NCBI GenBank assembly: GCA_001247695.2
Contig: LGRX02035214.1
Location: 16,305-80,304 of the forward strand
Origin: Cymbomonas tetramitiformis
Lineage: Eukaryota > Chlorophyta > Pyramimonadophyceae > Pyramimonadales > Pyramimonadaceae
Direction: 5' to 3'
DNA length: 64,000 nt
In this document: piece after piece, positions 11,776-20,865 of the stretch
Layout: each line of letters begins with the position of its first letter
Numbering within the stretch: the first letter of the stretch is position 1
Translations under genes and position numbers: made by a program
The notes under the pieces: generated by a model
Database searches by the model: none
The model's input: the letters and a program-made list of their open reading frames with translations, nothing else
Told to the model about the DNA's origin: nothing

Positions 11776-12813
11776 GATGCCGTGCGAGCGGCCACCTCAT
11801 CCGTGGGCAGGTTTCTATCCGTGGACGAGGTGAGAGCCTTGAAGGATCGCCGCAACCTCACCGTCTTCATGGTGAAGTTTGGCACGCCACTCGTGAACCA
11901 GGCCCGGGACATACGGGTCGTGTATGAGCTTGGCGTGTGCAACCAGGAACGAGGTCTCAGGCTGCGGAATCATCCAGGCCTCACCAGCAAGGTCACCAGA
12001 AAGCATGACAAGACCATCCATTACGGGAACATGGGCTGGCGTCTTCCTCTTGGGGGACAGACTACGTCTTCCAACCTGCTGGAGGCCATCATGTTGGCCT
12101 ATGCTGATCTGTCGCCCTATGGTTCGGGGCACAAGCGCGAAGGGGGTCATGCGAGGAACGTCGAATTTTCGCTGTGCACCAACGTGGCGCTTGGGGCAGT
12201 GCACGTGCTGCGCTGCATGGCGCACCCGAATGCCACTCCAGTGTACTACATCTTCATGGATGACCAGCGGAATTTGTCATGGCGCGCTGAGTTCACGAAC
12301 GATTACCTCAGGCGAGACGACTGGAAGTTCACGTGCTTGCAGTGGGGAACCAAGGACGTGGCCGCGCCGTGGTTGCAGCTAGCCATGGGTGCCTTGGAGA
12401 CACGTCTTTTCCCGCCTGCGCCGCCTGCCCGTCAAGCTCAAGTGGCCGAGAGACCCGAGCACGTGGACACGGCCTGGACAAGGAATGTTGACGAAGTTCG
12501 CAACCCCCCTGCGCGTCGTCCGTGCCAGCCTTCTGTCAGTACGTCTGAGCATCAACCAGGTGCGGGCGGTGCTGCACACACGTCTGCTCCTTTCACTGGC
12601 CGCCACGGGGCTTCTACCCATGTCGTCCCTGCGCCGAGGGACTCCAGGATGCCGGCCGGCCACAGCTCACGGCGCCCTCACTCTCCGGCAGTTTCCGTAT
12701 GCAGCGCGGTGACAGAGGCGTTTGAGCGCCACACCGACGATCGGCGTGAGGCGCAGCGGCAGCAAGCGTATTTTCATCAGGGCTCCCCGGGTGCAGCGGG
12801 CGGGTGGCCCTGA
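11776..12813 (+). CDS. C-terminal segment of the nested polyprotein frame, unknown function
   Basis: Same frame as 6931-11775, reopened after the TAG at 11773. About 200 residues look folded ('FMVKFGTPLVNQARDIRVVY', then 'VYYIFMDDQRNLSW'), followed by a Pro/Arg/His-rich tail. FMDDQ superficially recalls an RT active site, but no other RT block surrounds it, so I do not call it RT. No family recognised. Overlaps at its 3' end with hydrophobic frames starting near 12804. Confidence 0.4.
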   Translation, partial: DAVRAATSSVGRFLSVDEVRALKDRRNLTVFMVKFGTPLVNQARDIRVVYELGVCNQERGLRLRNHPGLTSKVTRKHDKTIHYGNMGWRLPLGGQTTSSNLLEAIMLAYADLSPYGSGHKREGGHARNVEFSLCTNVALGAVHVLRCMAHPNATPVYYIFMDDQRNLSWRAEFTNDYLRRDDWKFTCLQWGTKDVAAPWLQLAMGALETRLFPPAPPARQAQVAERPEHVDTAWTRNVDEVRNPPARRPCQPSVSTSEHQPGAGGAAHTSAPFTGRHGASTHVVPAPRDSRMPAGHSSRRPHSPAVSVCSAVTEAFERHTDDRREAQRQQAYFHQGSPGAAGGWP

Positions 12814-13298
12814 TGCGCGACCGACGCTGTGGCCGTGGGCTGCCTGCACAGGTGGTCCACTTAAGGCCAGGAGTCCTGCGGGCGTGTACATCGCTTGCAG
12901 GCAGTGCAGTGGTTTGGTGGTGGCTGGAACGAGGTCCCGTGCCCGTGGTCGCCGTCTGGGCGATGTGGGAGACAATGGCGTGGCACGTGGAACAGTGCCC
13001 TTTTCAAGTTTGGTGGAGGCGCTGCGTGGCCTCGCTTATGGGTCAGCTACCGGTATGGTGGTCGGCTGCTCGACGTTATCCCCGTCGTGCGTGTTACGAC
13101 ATTTGGGTATTGTGGGCCCTCGCCTTTGGTTGGTACGTTGGGTTCCTTATCATGCGCACGACGGGCATCTACGTTGGTATGCACCGTGTTCGCGCAGAGG
13201 GTTGGATGATCGTGCCCCTCAGGGGGGTGGTCATTTCCTTGGCGTGCTGGTCTCGGTGTGCCGCCGCCCTCCTCCTCATGGTCCTCACTTGGCTTTGA
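12804..13298 (+). CDS. Hydrophobic Trp-rich open frame with several possible membrane segments
   Basis: Open frame of about 165 codons with long hydrophobic stretches: one around 'VPVVAVWAMWETMAW', one around 'IWVLWALAFGWYVGFLI', and a C-terminal one ending 'CAAALLLMVLTWL'. This would suit a multi-pass membrane protein. Two other frames are also open over this GC-rich stretch (12722-13321 and 12895-13209), so the choice of frame is uncertain. It starts just inside the end of the long polyprotein frame. If real it could be an envelope-like or accessory product of the nested element; equally it may be chance. Confidence 0.3.
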   Translation: MALMRDRRCGRGLPAQVVHLRPGVLRACTSLAGSAVVWWWLERGPVPVVAVWAMWETMAWHVEQCPFQVWWRRCVASLMGQLPVWWSAARRYPRRACYDIWVLWALAFGWYVGFLIMRTTGIYVGMHRVRAEGWMIVPLRGVVISLACWSRCAAALLLMVLTWL

Positions 13299-13325
13299 GT
13301 TTGCACCCGCATTTATGCTGAGGAT

Positions 13326-13904
13326 GTGACGCGCCGCGCTTCTTGTATCGTGGACGGCCCTCTGGACGCAGGTCACGTTCGGCGTGACCACGGGTGGACT
13401 GTTCCGTCCCTGCGTTGGTCCCAAGTTTTCTCGTTGGGCCGCGTGTGCCTGCCTACTTTGCCGGCCAGGTTAGACAAGCCTCGCTTTGCGGCGCGCTGGG
13501 CGCAGCTTCGGCGCAATCTTCGACTTCATCGCGTCGCGCAGGCCGCCTACATGGCGCTTGTCCTTACAGTCGTGGTCTCCGCCGCCGCTGGTGGGAGTAC
13601 TCACTTGGCGCACGGGGGGTGGAGAATTATGGCGTGCTTCTTCGCTTCGAACTCGCCGGCAGCCGCAGTGCATTTTAACAGAACTTTTCGATTTTTTCTG
13701 CTTTTGTGCGGAATCTTGTGGGTCGCTGGTAAGCTGACTGGCATTGTGCCTACGTACGGTGTCATGTCACCCACGCGCAGTGCCTGGAGTGCGTCCCCCT
13801 GCACTTCTTGGGAGGCTCAGCAGTCCTCGAGGCAATGGGAGCCGGGCTGGGAAGCCAACGTCGCGGAGCAGGATGAGGTCTTGCAGATACGTGGCCGCGA
13901 GTAG
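13326..13904 (+). CDS. Open frame with two hydrophobic segments near the end of the nested block
   Basis: About 192 codons with hydrophobic segments 'AYMALVLTVVVSAAAGG' and 'FRFFLLLCGILWVAGKL', separated by some 60 residues and followed by a polar tail. There is no recognised family. Together with the preceding hydrophobic frame it makes the 3' end of the nested block unusually membrane-like. It is a weak gene call, because starts and expression cannot be judged from the sequence. Confidence 0.28.
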   Translation: MTRRASCIVDGPLDAGHVRRDHGWTVPSLRWSQVFSLGRVCLPTLPARLDKPRFAARWAQLRRNLRLHRVAQAAYMALVLTVVVSAAAGGSTHLAHGGWRIMACFFASNSPAAAVHFNRTFRFFLLLCGILWVAGKLTGIVPTYGVMSPTRSAWSASPCTSWEAQQSSRQWEPGWEANVAEQDEVLQIRGRE

Positions 13905-13921
13905 ATACGTGAAGAGATTCG

Positions 13922-15355
13922 TTGAAGCAAACGTTGAAATATAGATGCGTTGAAGATACGGCGGCACGTCAAGAGTCCACAGGAGTGACACCGTTCACTT
14001 TGCTGTTCGCCCAAGAAGCAGTGGTGCCGCCAGATCTGAAGCAAGCGCCCAGTATAGACTTCAGTCCAGAGGTCAAGGATGACAAGGACGCTCGGGTCAA
14101 GGACCTCCTCCTGAGAGCAGAGGTGGTGAAGCGACTGATGGTGCACGCGGGTTGCAGCCTGGAGGTTGCACAACATCGTGACACTCTACATTACGAAGGA
14201 AGAAGGGGTGGTGGCATTGAGCCTAAACCACACCAGTTTAAGGTGGGTGACTTTGTCTACATTAGACAGAAGCCTCGCAGCGGCATGGAAGTCGCGACCA
14301 AGTCCGCCATTCTGAAGCTGGTCAAGATACAGCGAGATGGTGTGGTGGTGCTTGAGGACGCCACCAAGTTGAGAGAGAAGAGCACCGTGCAGAGCATCGC
14401 GCCATGTCACCTACAGGTGAAGGACCAGTATGACTGCAGTGCAGCCGTTCCCAGCAAGCACCTAGCATGTGAAGTGTGCAGGAAGACTGATGGGGAGGCA
14501 GAGATGTTGTTGTGCGACGCATGCAACAGGGGTTACCACTTATGGTGTCTTAACCCAGCACTGGATGGAGTACCAGAGGGCGAGTGGCTATGTCCCAGGT
14601 GCTCAGGCACGGGGATGCAAGCTGCCAACGCTGAGGTGCAGACCCAGGAAGACGAGAGCTCTGGTGTCCTGGAGGACAAACTGGGCATGAAGGAGCAGCA
14701 ATTGAACGAGAAGCTGTCCTCAGAGATGCGCTTGCTGCCAGCAGACGTGGGTCCCCGTCGTGTGGTGAAGGGAGACAAGTTTCAGCCATGGCATGCCATC
14801 TCATCGAGGGAGATGCTATTGGAAGAAAAGGATGTGTTCTTTGGCTTGCCAGATCAGATTGATTGGGACAGGCAGGACAAGCTCTCGAAGGCCGTGCAGA
14901 CCTTCATGCCAGGGCATTGGAATGAGGGGCATCGCACGGTGCTGAGCAAGAAATATCGCAAACAGAAGGCAATGGCAAGGCAGCTGAGGGAGGCACCTCT
15001 TGTGCCTGCTTTGGCTGAAGAAGAAGTTGAAAAACGAGGAGGGGTGAGACACATGACCAAAGCCCAGGTGCGAGAAGCTAGCGCACTGCAGTGGGGGCTT
15101 GAGCTGGTCATCACCGTGCCCTCTGAGGTGAGGCGTCTGGCGACAGAGGTGGACTGGAAGTCCATCGATGGCGTCTGGGACCCGTGGGCAGGTACTGGGG
15201 TCATCAGTGAGGTGATGGTGGAGCAATGGCCGCAGTTGAGGTTTATGAACAATGACTGGAATTCTCAGTTGGGTTGGCCTGAGGCGCGTGACGCACTTCA
15301 GCCAGGCAATACTGTATATGGAAGGAGAAATATGGTGTCTGTGACGCGATGGTGA
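13922..15355 (+). pseudogene. Integrase C-terminus, PHD finger and start of a methyltransferase-like domain
   Basis: Residues about 20-165 are the end of a gypsy integrase: 'GVTPFTLLFAQEAVVPPDL', the end of the rve core, then 'FKVGDFVYIRQ' and 'GVVVLEDATKLR', the C-terminal SH3/GPY-type module. Residues about 182-230 form a C4HC3 PHD finger ('CEVC', 'LLCDACNRGYHLWCLNPAL', 'WLCPRC'). Near residue 415 comes 'GVWDPWAGTGVISEVM', a class I methyltransferase motif I (DPWxGTG). The frame ends at 15353-15355, while the methyltransferase continues in another frame. The integrase zinc finger and catalytic core are missing upstream. PHD fingers read histone tails; here one would be joined to integrase (inference: targeting of insertion). 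Confidence 0.75.
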
Positions 15356-15705
15356 CATCACCTTGGTTTGCAGCGCTGGATACCGCGTTTCCGTTGGCAG
15401 TAATGGCCAGTCGTGTGGTGGCATGTGTCCACGTTCCATCTTATTACTTGGCAGACATGACCAAGAGCAGGGCCGCGTACTTCAGACGATTGAGTCAGGC
15501 AGGACGCTTGCATGTGATTGGGCATCTGGAACATGGACCTATTGGCCGCAGGTGTATGTGGGTCTTGGTGTTCAAGAACCCGCTGGTCAGAGCCAGGATG
15601 CTACAGGGTGGAGAAGGTGAAGGCATTGGTATGTTCACTTTCAGTTTGGGCAAGTTCATGGCAGATGGTGATACAACTCAGTATGCTGAACAAGCCCATA
15701 TTTGA
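15322..15705 (+). pseudogene. Second part of the amino-methyltransferase-like domain
   Basis: In the frame containing 15349, 'YGVCDAMVTSPWFAALD' includes a TSPWF at 15355-15369. This matches the [NDS]PP[YFW] motif IV of amino-methyltransferases, with Pro-Trp in place of Pro-Pro. Hydrophobic strands typical of the Rossmann core follow ('RVVACVHVPSYYL', 'RRCMWVLVFKNPL'). It joins the DPWxGTG motif just upstream after a one-base frameshift between about 15310 and 15330. Family known: such motifs occur in N6-adenine or N4-cytosine DNA methyltransferases. I cannot decide the substrate, and an RNA or protein methyltransferase is not excluded. Confidence 0.6.
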
Positions 15706-15785
15706 GTCTGTGCTACTGCGCGCAGCAGCTACAGATGGGGGATGTTGGAAATCTGGGCTTGCATGAAAGAGCTTAGTGTTCGATC

Positions 15786-15953
15786 TCAGAATTTCAAAAA
15801 TTTTGTAGTTCTATGATCTCGTGCTGTGTTGAGAATTGCTTGAACAGTTACCGGCACCAGTGAATGTTAATGACGAACTTATGATCATCCGCGAGTATTA
15901 AGGTTGCTCGATTCCGAGGATATTCGTACCATCATATACACGCGTTTGCGACA
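15786..15953 (+). repeat. 168-bp direct repeat, copy 1
   Basis: Identical by eye to 16479-16646 (constant offset of 693 bp, no indel). The two copies bracket 525 bp rich in TGACAG-like motifs. It starts within 100 bp of the end of the methyltransferase frame. Confidence 0.95.
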
Positions 15954-16478
15954 GCTGTAACAAACGCCGGCTTCTCATGGTACCGCGCCGGGTTTGTCCA
16001 GCTGGTGACACACGTGACAGAGATGACAGTATGACAGGTTCTGCCAAGACGACTGCTCGAGAGGTGCAGACCTGCTGGAGAAGATATGGTCGTTACTTGG
16101 TGACCAGAGAATGATAAGATGAAGATGACAGTGACCCCTCTGCCACTGACGTGTCAGTCAGAATGTGGTAAACGGTAACATTGTTAGCGCTGGCATGGAA
16201 TAATGACTTTCCATTGACCAGATGAAGATTTGAGGGCTAGAAACCGTTACAGTTTTGGGAAATGTGACAGAGCATTGAGAGATAAGTAAGCTCTGACCGA
16301 AGGTCAGACTAGTGGACTCATTATTGTTTTGCCTTCGCAAGTGCTAGGTGGCTGTTCGCGTACCTACGCTAGAGTGCTAAGACAGTTCTGCTCACAGCTT
16401 GTGTACACAATAATTCGTATTTTGTGGTGATTATACCAATCTTGACAAACATATTTTACTGCTGATTTCATATCTTTT
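15954..16478 (+). other. Non-coding TGACAG-rich spacer between the direct repeats
   Basis: No open frame of note. Repeated TGACAG, GACAGT and TGACC words resemble the word composition of the 3' LTR starting at 18112, but I could not align the two. With the flanking repeats it has the layout of a TRIM-like element or an LTR remnant. Confidence 0.5.
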
Positions 16479-16646
16479 TCAGAATTTCAAAAATTTTGTA
16501 GTTCTATGATCTCGTGCTGTGTTGAGAATTGCTTGAACAGTTACCGGCACCAGTGAATGTTAATGACGAACTTATGATCATCCGCGAGTATTAAGGTTGC
16601 TCGATTCCGAGGATATTCGTACCATCATATACACGCGTTTGCGACA
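16479..16646 (+). repeat. 168-bp direct repeat, copy 2
   Basis: Second identical copy of 15786-15953. Its right end abuts the start of the chromodomain-coding segment (about 16665), and its left flank is a T-rich run. Confidence 0.95.
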
Positions 16647-16664
16647 AATGGTAGAAGGTCAAAG

Positions 16665-17281
16665 AGAGCGCGAGGTAGATAGAGCGCATCATCCGCACAC
16701 GCTTCAGGAAGCTAGGCGGGAAGACCGGCGGGTCAGTGCAGGAGTGGTTGACCAAGTGGAAAGGATTGCCACACATTCACAGTCAGTGGCGAACCAGAGA
16801 GGACTTGGAGGGCAAGGGAGGCAGGCTGGAGCCTTTGAGAGCCTTCGAGGCCGACGAGGAGAAGCAGAGGAAGGCCCCAGAAAAGAGGCGTAGGGAGACG
16901 CACGGCCAGCAGCAGGAGCAGCGGGCTCAGCTCATGGCAATGAGAGCCCCCACCCCGAAGGTTTACAGTAGGGGTGCCAGTCAGGTCTACCAGCCGCATC
17001 TCACGACGGTGCAACATCCTGTGAGGATCCTGGTCCTCTTCCGTGGGACTGGGTCTATAGAACAGCAGTTCCAACGGCAATTCGACGGCTGCGAAGTGGT
17101 GACAGTGGATATTCTTCCTAAGTGGCAAGCAACATGCACCGAGGACATTCTTCACTGGAACTACAGGCTGTACCCCCGGCACCATTTCGACGTGATCTGG
17201 GCGAGCCCACCATGCGTAAGGAGTACAGCAAGGCCAAGACTAGGGGAGTACCGGACTTGGAACAGACTGATCGGCGAGTGA
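16665..17281 (+). pseudogene. Chromodomain fused to the first half of a C5 DNA methyltransferase-like domain
   Basis: In the frame containing 16736, 'IERIIRTR' and then 'EWLTKWKGLPHIHSQW' followed by 'REDL' form a chromodomain with its aromatic/acidic pattern (about 16665-16810). After a Lys/Gln-rich linker, 'ILVLFRGTGSIEQQF' (motif I), 'VVTVDI' (motif II) and 'FDVIWASPPC' follow; the catalytic Pro-Cys lies at 17210-17215. Motif spacing matches the cytosine-5 methyltransferase-like proteins found in phages and large DNA viruses. The frame is lost at once after the catalytic Cys. Chromodomains in chromoviruses direct integration to marked chromatin. Confidence 0.75.
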
Positions 17282-17664
17282 AGCGTACCCGGCAGATCAT
17301 TGAGTACTACGATCCAGCATACTACTTCATTGAGAACCCGACTGGAGATGCACTGCGAGGGCTGCACACGCGATCCGTGATGAAGGGTTTGCCCGATCCT
17401 CACCCAGTCTCTTACTGTAGGTATGGGACGCCCTCCATGAAACCTACACATATATATCTGGACGAATGCCTTGTTACCCGTACCCCTGCTGCAGTGTACC
17501 CAAGCAACACCATGTCCCGCGAGAGCTGTGCTGGGAAAGCACGAGAACACCGCGCAGGAAGGAGTTTCGGCGTCCAGAACACGAGGCATGGGGTCAGCCC
17601 AAGCGGTATACGCGATCCCACGCACTTTGTTGCACCGCCTGTTCTGTGGGCTGAAGTTGGGTAA
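17216..17664 (+). pseudogene. Second half of the C5 DNA methyltransferase-like domain
   Basis: In the frame containing 17122, 'KEYSKAKTRG' follows the catalytic SPPC of the preceding frame. Then come 'RTRQIIEYYDPAYYFIENP' (motif VI, with ENP as in the phage/viral subfamily) and 'YCRYGTPSMKPTHIY' (motif VIII region). The break between the halves needs a change of 1-2 bases near 17216, so this copy is inactive or has suffered a recent frameshift. No target-recognition domain stands out after it. A residual open stretch runs to 17767. Confidence 0.72.
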
Positions 17665-17884
17665 GCGCATGAGCGAGGAAAGCGCAGCAGCAGTCATGGA
17701 CCTCATCGCCACTCTGACAGCGCAGACGGACGAGATCCCGATGCAGGAACAAGATACTGGGGTCTAAAACCCTCAGGGCGCAAAGCAGCGCAAGACCCGC
17801 AGAGCGAGAGGAGTACCAGGGCGACAGAACCGTTTAAGCGTTGGCAGCGTAATTCGGGGACGGAGCCTCGGGAAACCTCCAGCG

Positions 17885-18010
17885 CGGAAGGGGACTCAGA
17901 CCCAAGGACTGGGGGGCACGGGACCCAAGAACCCGGGGCTTAGAAGCCAGGGGGACTCAGACCCAAGGACTGAGGGGCACGGGACCCGAGAACCCGAGGC
18001 TTAGAAGCCA
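17885..18010 (+). repeat. Two tandem copies of a 63-65-bp unit before the polypurine tract
   Basis: The unit contains GACTCAGACCCAAGGACT, GGGGCACGGGACC and GGCTTAGAAGCCAG and occurs twice head to tail with a few differences. It is non-coding and lies between the methyltransferase end and the LTR. Confidence 0.85.
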
Positions 18011-18096
18011 GCATCACTGTGCATATTTGCTGATCCCCAGACAATGTAAATACAGGCGAACACCCAAAAGCTAGCGAGGACGTAAGCGCGCGCCTA

Positions 18097-18111
18097 AAAG
18101 GGGGGGAGACT
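18097..18111 (+). promoter_or_regulatory. Polypurine tract (plus-strand primer)
   Basis: AAAAGGGGGGGAGAC lies immediately before TGTGCTAGGG, which starts the presumed 3' LTR. A purine run abutting a TG is the usual plus-strand priming site of LTR elements. Confidence 0.7.
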
Positions 18112-18680
18112 TGTGCTAGGGTAAGTCACGAGACAGACTGACAGCGTGTCAGAATGACGAGTGACTGGTACTATGACAGTCACAAATGACAGGCATTTAT
18201 ATGACCAGATGACGAGAGTGTCTGACAGAAATGACTGACAGAAATGCCTGACCCGAAAGTGAGTTTTGGTGGGAAAACCAGCAGTCAGAGAAATTGGAGG
18301 GAACGCTGGCAGACCTCCAATATTGCCGAGTCAGCACAGTTATGATTATTCAGAGTGATATGGAATGGCCTGGAATGATTGATAATGAAACTGGGCTAGT
18401 CGGCAGATTCTATGATGTGACAGATCGAGTTCTCATGAAACATGATGGGACATGACAGGAGTCGACATCGAGTTGTGTTCGAAAGTTCGAGATCTGAAAC
18501 CATGGCATAAGGCAGCCGAGCAGGCTGAATGAGTCAGTTTGAATTTTGTTACTGTGAACAGCCACACCTGGTTGTTTGTAACTTCGACATTAAAGAAAAG
18601 ATCCGATTCATATATGTATCATGCTTACAGCAATATATATATCTTTGTAGGACTGAACTAGGTTCCCTGCATTGTGTAAG
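18112..18680 (+). repeat. 3' LTR of the gypsy element (right end approximate)
   Basis: Begins with TG after the polypurine tract and is AT-richer than the internal region. It carries many TGACAG-type words in its first 150 bp and ATTAAAG near 18591 as a possible polyadenylation signal. The matching 5' LTR lies outside the window, so neither the end nor LTR identity can be tested here. Confidence 0.55.
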
Positions 18681-18699
18681 TAGACTGAGAGGCTCTTAG

Positions 18700-20865
18700 A
18701 AAGCACCCCCGAACAAATATAAGTGTGGCTGGATTTACAAGAGAGCTGGGCCCTTCCTACCTTTTATTGCAGTCGGTTTTATTGAATACATAAGTATGCT
18801 ACTAAGGACATATGATCCCATATGCCTGAGATTCTAGTGCAAAATGCGAGGCTCAAGAATTGAACTCCAACGTCATGCAGTAATATCCATTGCTCCACAC
18901 AAGATCGACGCTGGTACCCAGTGCCCTCCTTGTAGTACTCATGCGGTGCAAGGCCACGTTTTAAAGCAGTTTATTGGAGCCCCTCCCTTCGAGCAGTGCG
19001 GAAAGTGATAGGTTACCGTAAGGTAGATATGGGAGCTTCGTAATTGTTTAGAGTCGTCTTTATTCAGCAAGCTGTTCGTCCTTGCGGTCCCACAGGATCC
19101 TTGGATCCACTTACCATAGACATCAAGAGAGCCGAAGCCGCCGCCAAAATCCCTCTCACGAAAAAATTGCTTCGAGCAGTCTCAGCACCCACGTCCACTC
19201 CGCTAGATCGAAATTAGGTGCCTTTACGTTTCCTGCGTAACTTCAATAGATGTGATTCAGCAGGCGGCTGCCGATAACGCTCGCCCCTACGTAGGAGGTT
19301 TGAAACCCTCTTGGCGCTTTCCGCCCTGATTTCGGTTTGCAGGCTGCCTTACTTATGTATAGACTGGGCAGGCTTGTCATGCGGCTAGCCGGCTACAATG
19401 GTTATCTGTTTTTAGTAATTGGCATGTTTTCATTTTGTCGAATCCGTCAAGTATTTTGTCAGTCTCCGGTCATTACTGTGTGGCCTATTGCCATTACATG
19501 CAGCGTAGCATTATATCCGCATTGCTATTAAAGTAGTTGCACCTAACCTTTGATCTATTGAAACCAAACACTCATTAGAGATACACTATGAGGTCTTGCT
19601 CTTCCGATCGGAGGAGCAAGCGCGCCAACGAAATTTGAAGATGCGGACCAACAAACTGAAGGCGCGCTTCGAATTTCAACAGTGAGGGGGATTCTTTCAA
19701 CGATAATGCGAAGTTACTTCTACGTGTAAACGCCAAAATAATTCTGGAAGATCGCAACTATAAAGTTCTCTAACTTTCGATAGGCGTGATCCCGCTGAAA
19801 TGCAAGAGAACGGATGGCCTCACACAAATGATTGCTTCCACAGCCGAGTGATTCCCTCAGAATTAGGTGCCACTTCCAGCTGGAAACGCAGGGTGGTCAC
19901 AGGACAAGTTCGGCAGAAACTTAAAACTTGGTCTATTTGATTAGCACTTCTGTTCTTAACTGCCCTTCACTACCTGTCTTGTGTTATTTCAGGTTTGGAA
20001 CGCGTTGGTACAACCGAACAACTGTCAGGATGTGTGAGACATATATTGAAAGAGTATGCTGCCTATACCGTGCTATAATAACACTCGTCCGTTAAACCGT
20101 CTCGGTCCCTAGATGTATATTGGAATGGAATGCTGCTTTCAAAATTACTTTTGCCAGAAAGAAGACGACAAACTATTTTGCACAACACCTCATTCACGGC
20201 ATGATAGCTTCGGTTGGAAGGCTAGTCCGTGTCCCTGTTTCCCCCTCGATAGATGATAAGGACCCCTCCCATACAGGTCGGTCAAGTCATTCCAGCCGAC
20301 TTTGCACATTCGCCCATTATCTGTAGGTGTCTCTCATATCAGCACCACGTCCTTGTCAGCGGATTCAGTTATAAAAAAACACGATAATTGTGGTTACAGT
20401 GTTTGCTAAGGGAGCCTGCCTTCTTTGTCGCCAAGTTCCCCAAGTCGGACTTCCGAGGCATATCACGCAATAGATATACACGATCGTAAAGTGTTAATGG
20501 TGCTTACTGGCGTTTACGGACATTCAGTGCTGGCCTCTGAATGCTAATATGCATTGTTGCCATATGGCTTTCGCAATAGGAAAGGGTTTTGAATTACAGT
20601 CTACGCACCAAGGTTGCAATCAGACCCAGAGTTGGAAACAAGTTATAATGTGCTCGTTATGCTCGTAGATCATGTCCATCGTGCTGAGTTGGAAGCAAAT
20701 CTAAGAAAAAAACGCGAGGGAGAGAAGCCGTAAAAACACACTGGTGGAAGTTATTTTGAGCGTTGTACAGCTAGTGACAAGTGCTGAGATTACGTGAAGT
20801 CCACTTAAAACGAATCCAAATTTAGTGGGAGTGCTCTTGAGTAACTAGCTGGAGGGTCGGGTCGG
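18700..20865. other. Intergenic, no gene seen
   Basis: AT-richer unique-looking sequence with no coding stretch longer than about 70 codons, no tandem array and no RNA gene I could recognise. It separates the retroelement from the thioesterase gene. Confidence 0.6.

Larger units (their letters stand above)
6890..13920 (+). mobile_element. Nested retroelement-like block lacking a visible reverse transcriptase
   Basis: This 7-kb block separates the gypsy RNase H from the gypsy integrase C-terminus and replaces the integrase zinc finger and catalytic core. It has its own Gag-like segment, cysteine motif and DTGA protease, so it is not simply more of the outer element. I saw no LTRs, terminal inverted repeats or target-site duplication at its edges, so both limits are approximate. 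It could be a non-autonomous element of the gag-protease type, an element whose RT was deleted, or an unrecognised family. Confidence 0.5.
1..18700 (+). mobile_element. Decayed Ty3/gypsy-like LTR retrotransposon with chromatin-related 3' domains
   Basis: Seen: the order gag, CCHC knuckle, DSGA protease, RT, RNase H, (nested 7-kb block), integrase C-terminus, PHD finger, methyltransferase-like domain, chromodomain, cytosine-5 methyltransferase domain, polypurine tract, 3' LTR, all on the + strand. Known: protease-RT-RNase H-integrase order defines Ty3/gypsy, and a chromodomain after integrase marks chromoviruses. The 5' LTR and primer-binding site are not in the window. The coding frame is broken many times by stops and frameshifts, and the RT active site has lost an aspartate, so the copy is inactive. 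The integrase zinc finger and catalytic core are absent, and the nested block occupies their place. The right boundary is approximate because I could not identify the LTR end or a target-site duplication. Confidence 0.85.

Noticed and set aside
12241..12300. FMDDQ as a possible RT active site in the nested block
   Set aside because: None of the surrounding RT blocks are present, and hydrophobic residues before the motif do not fit.
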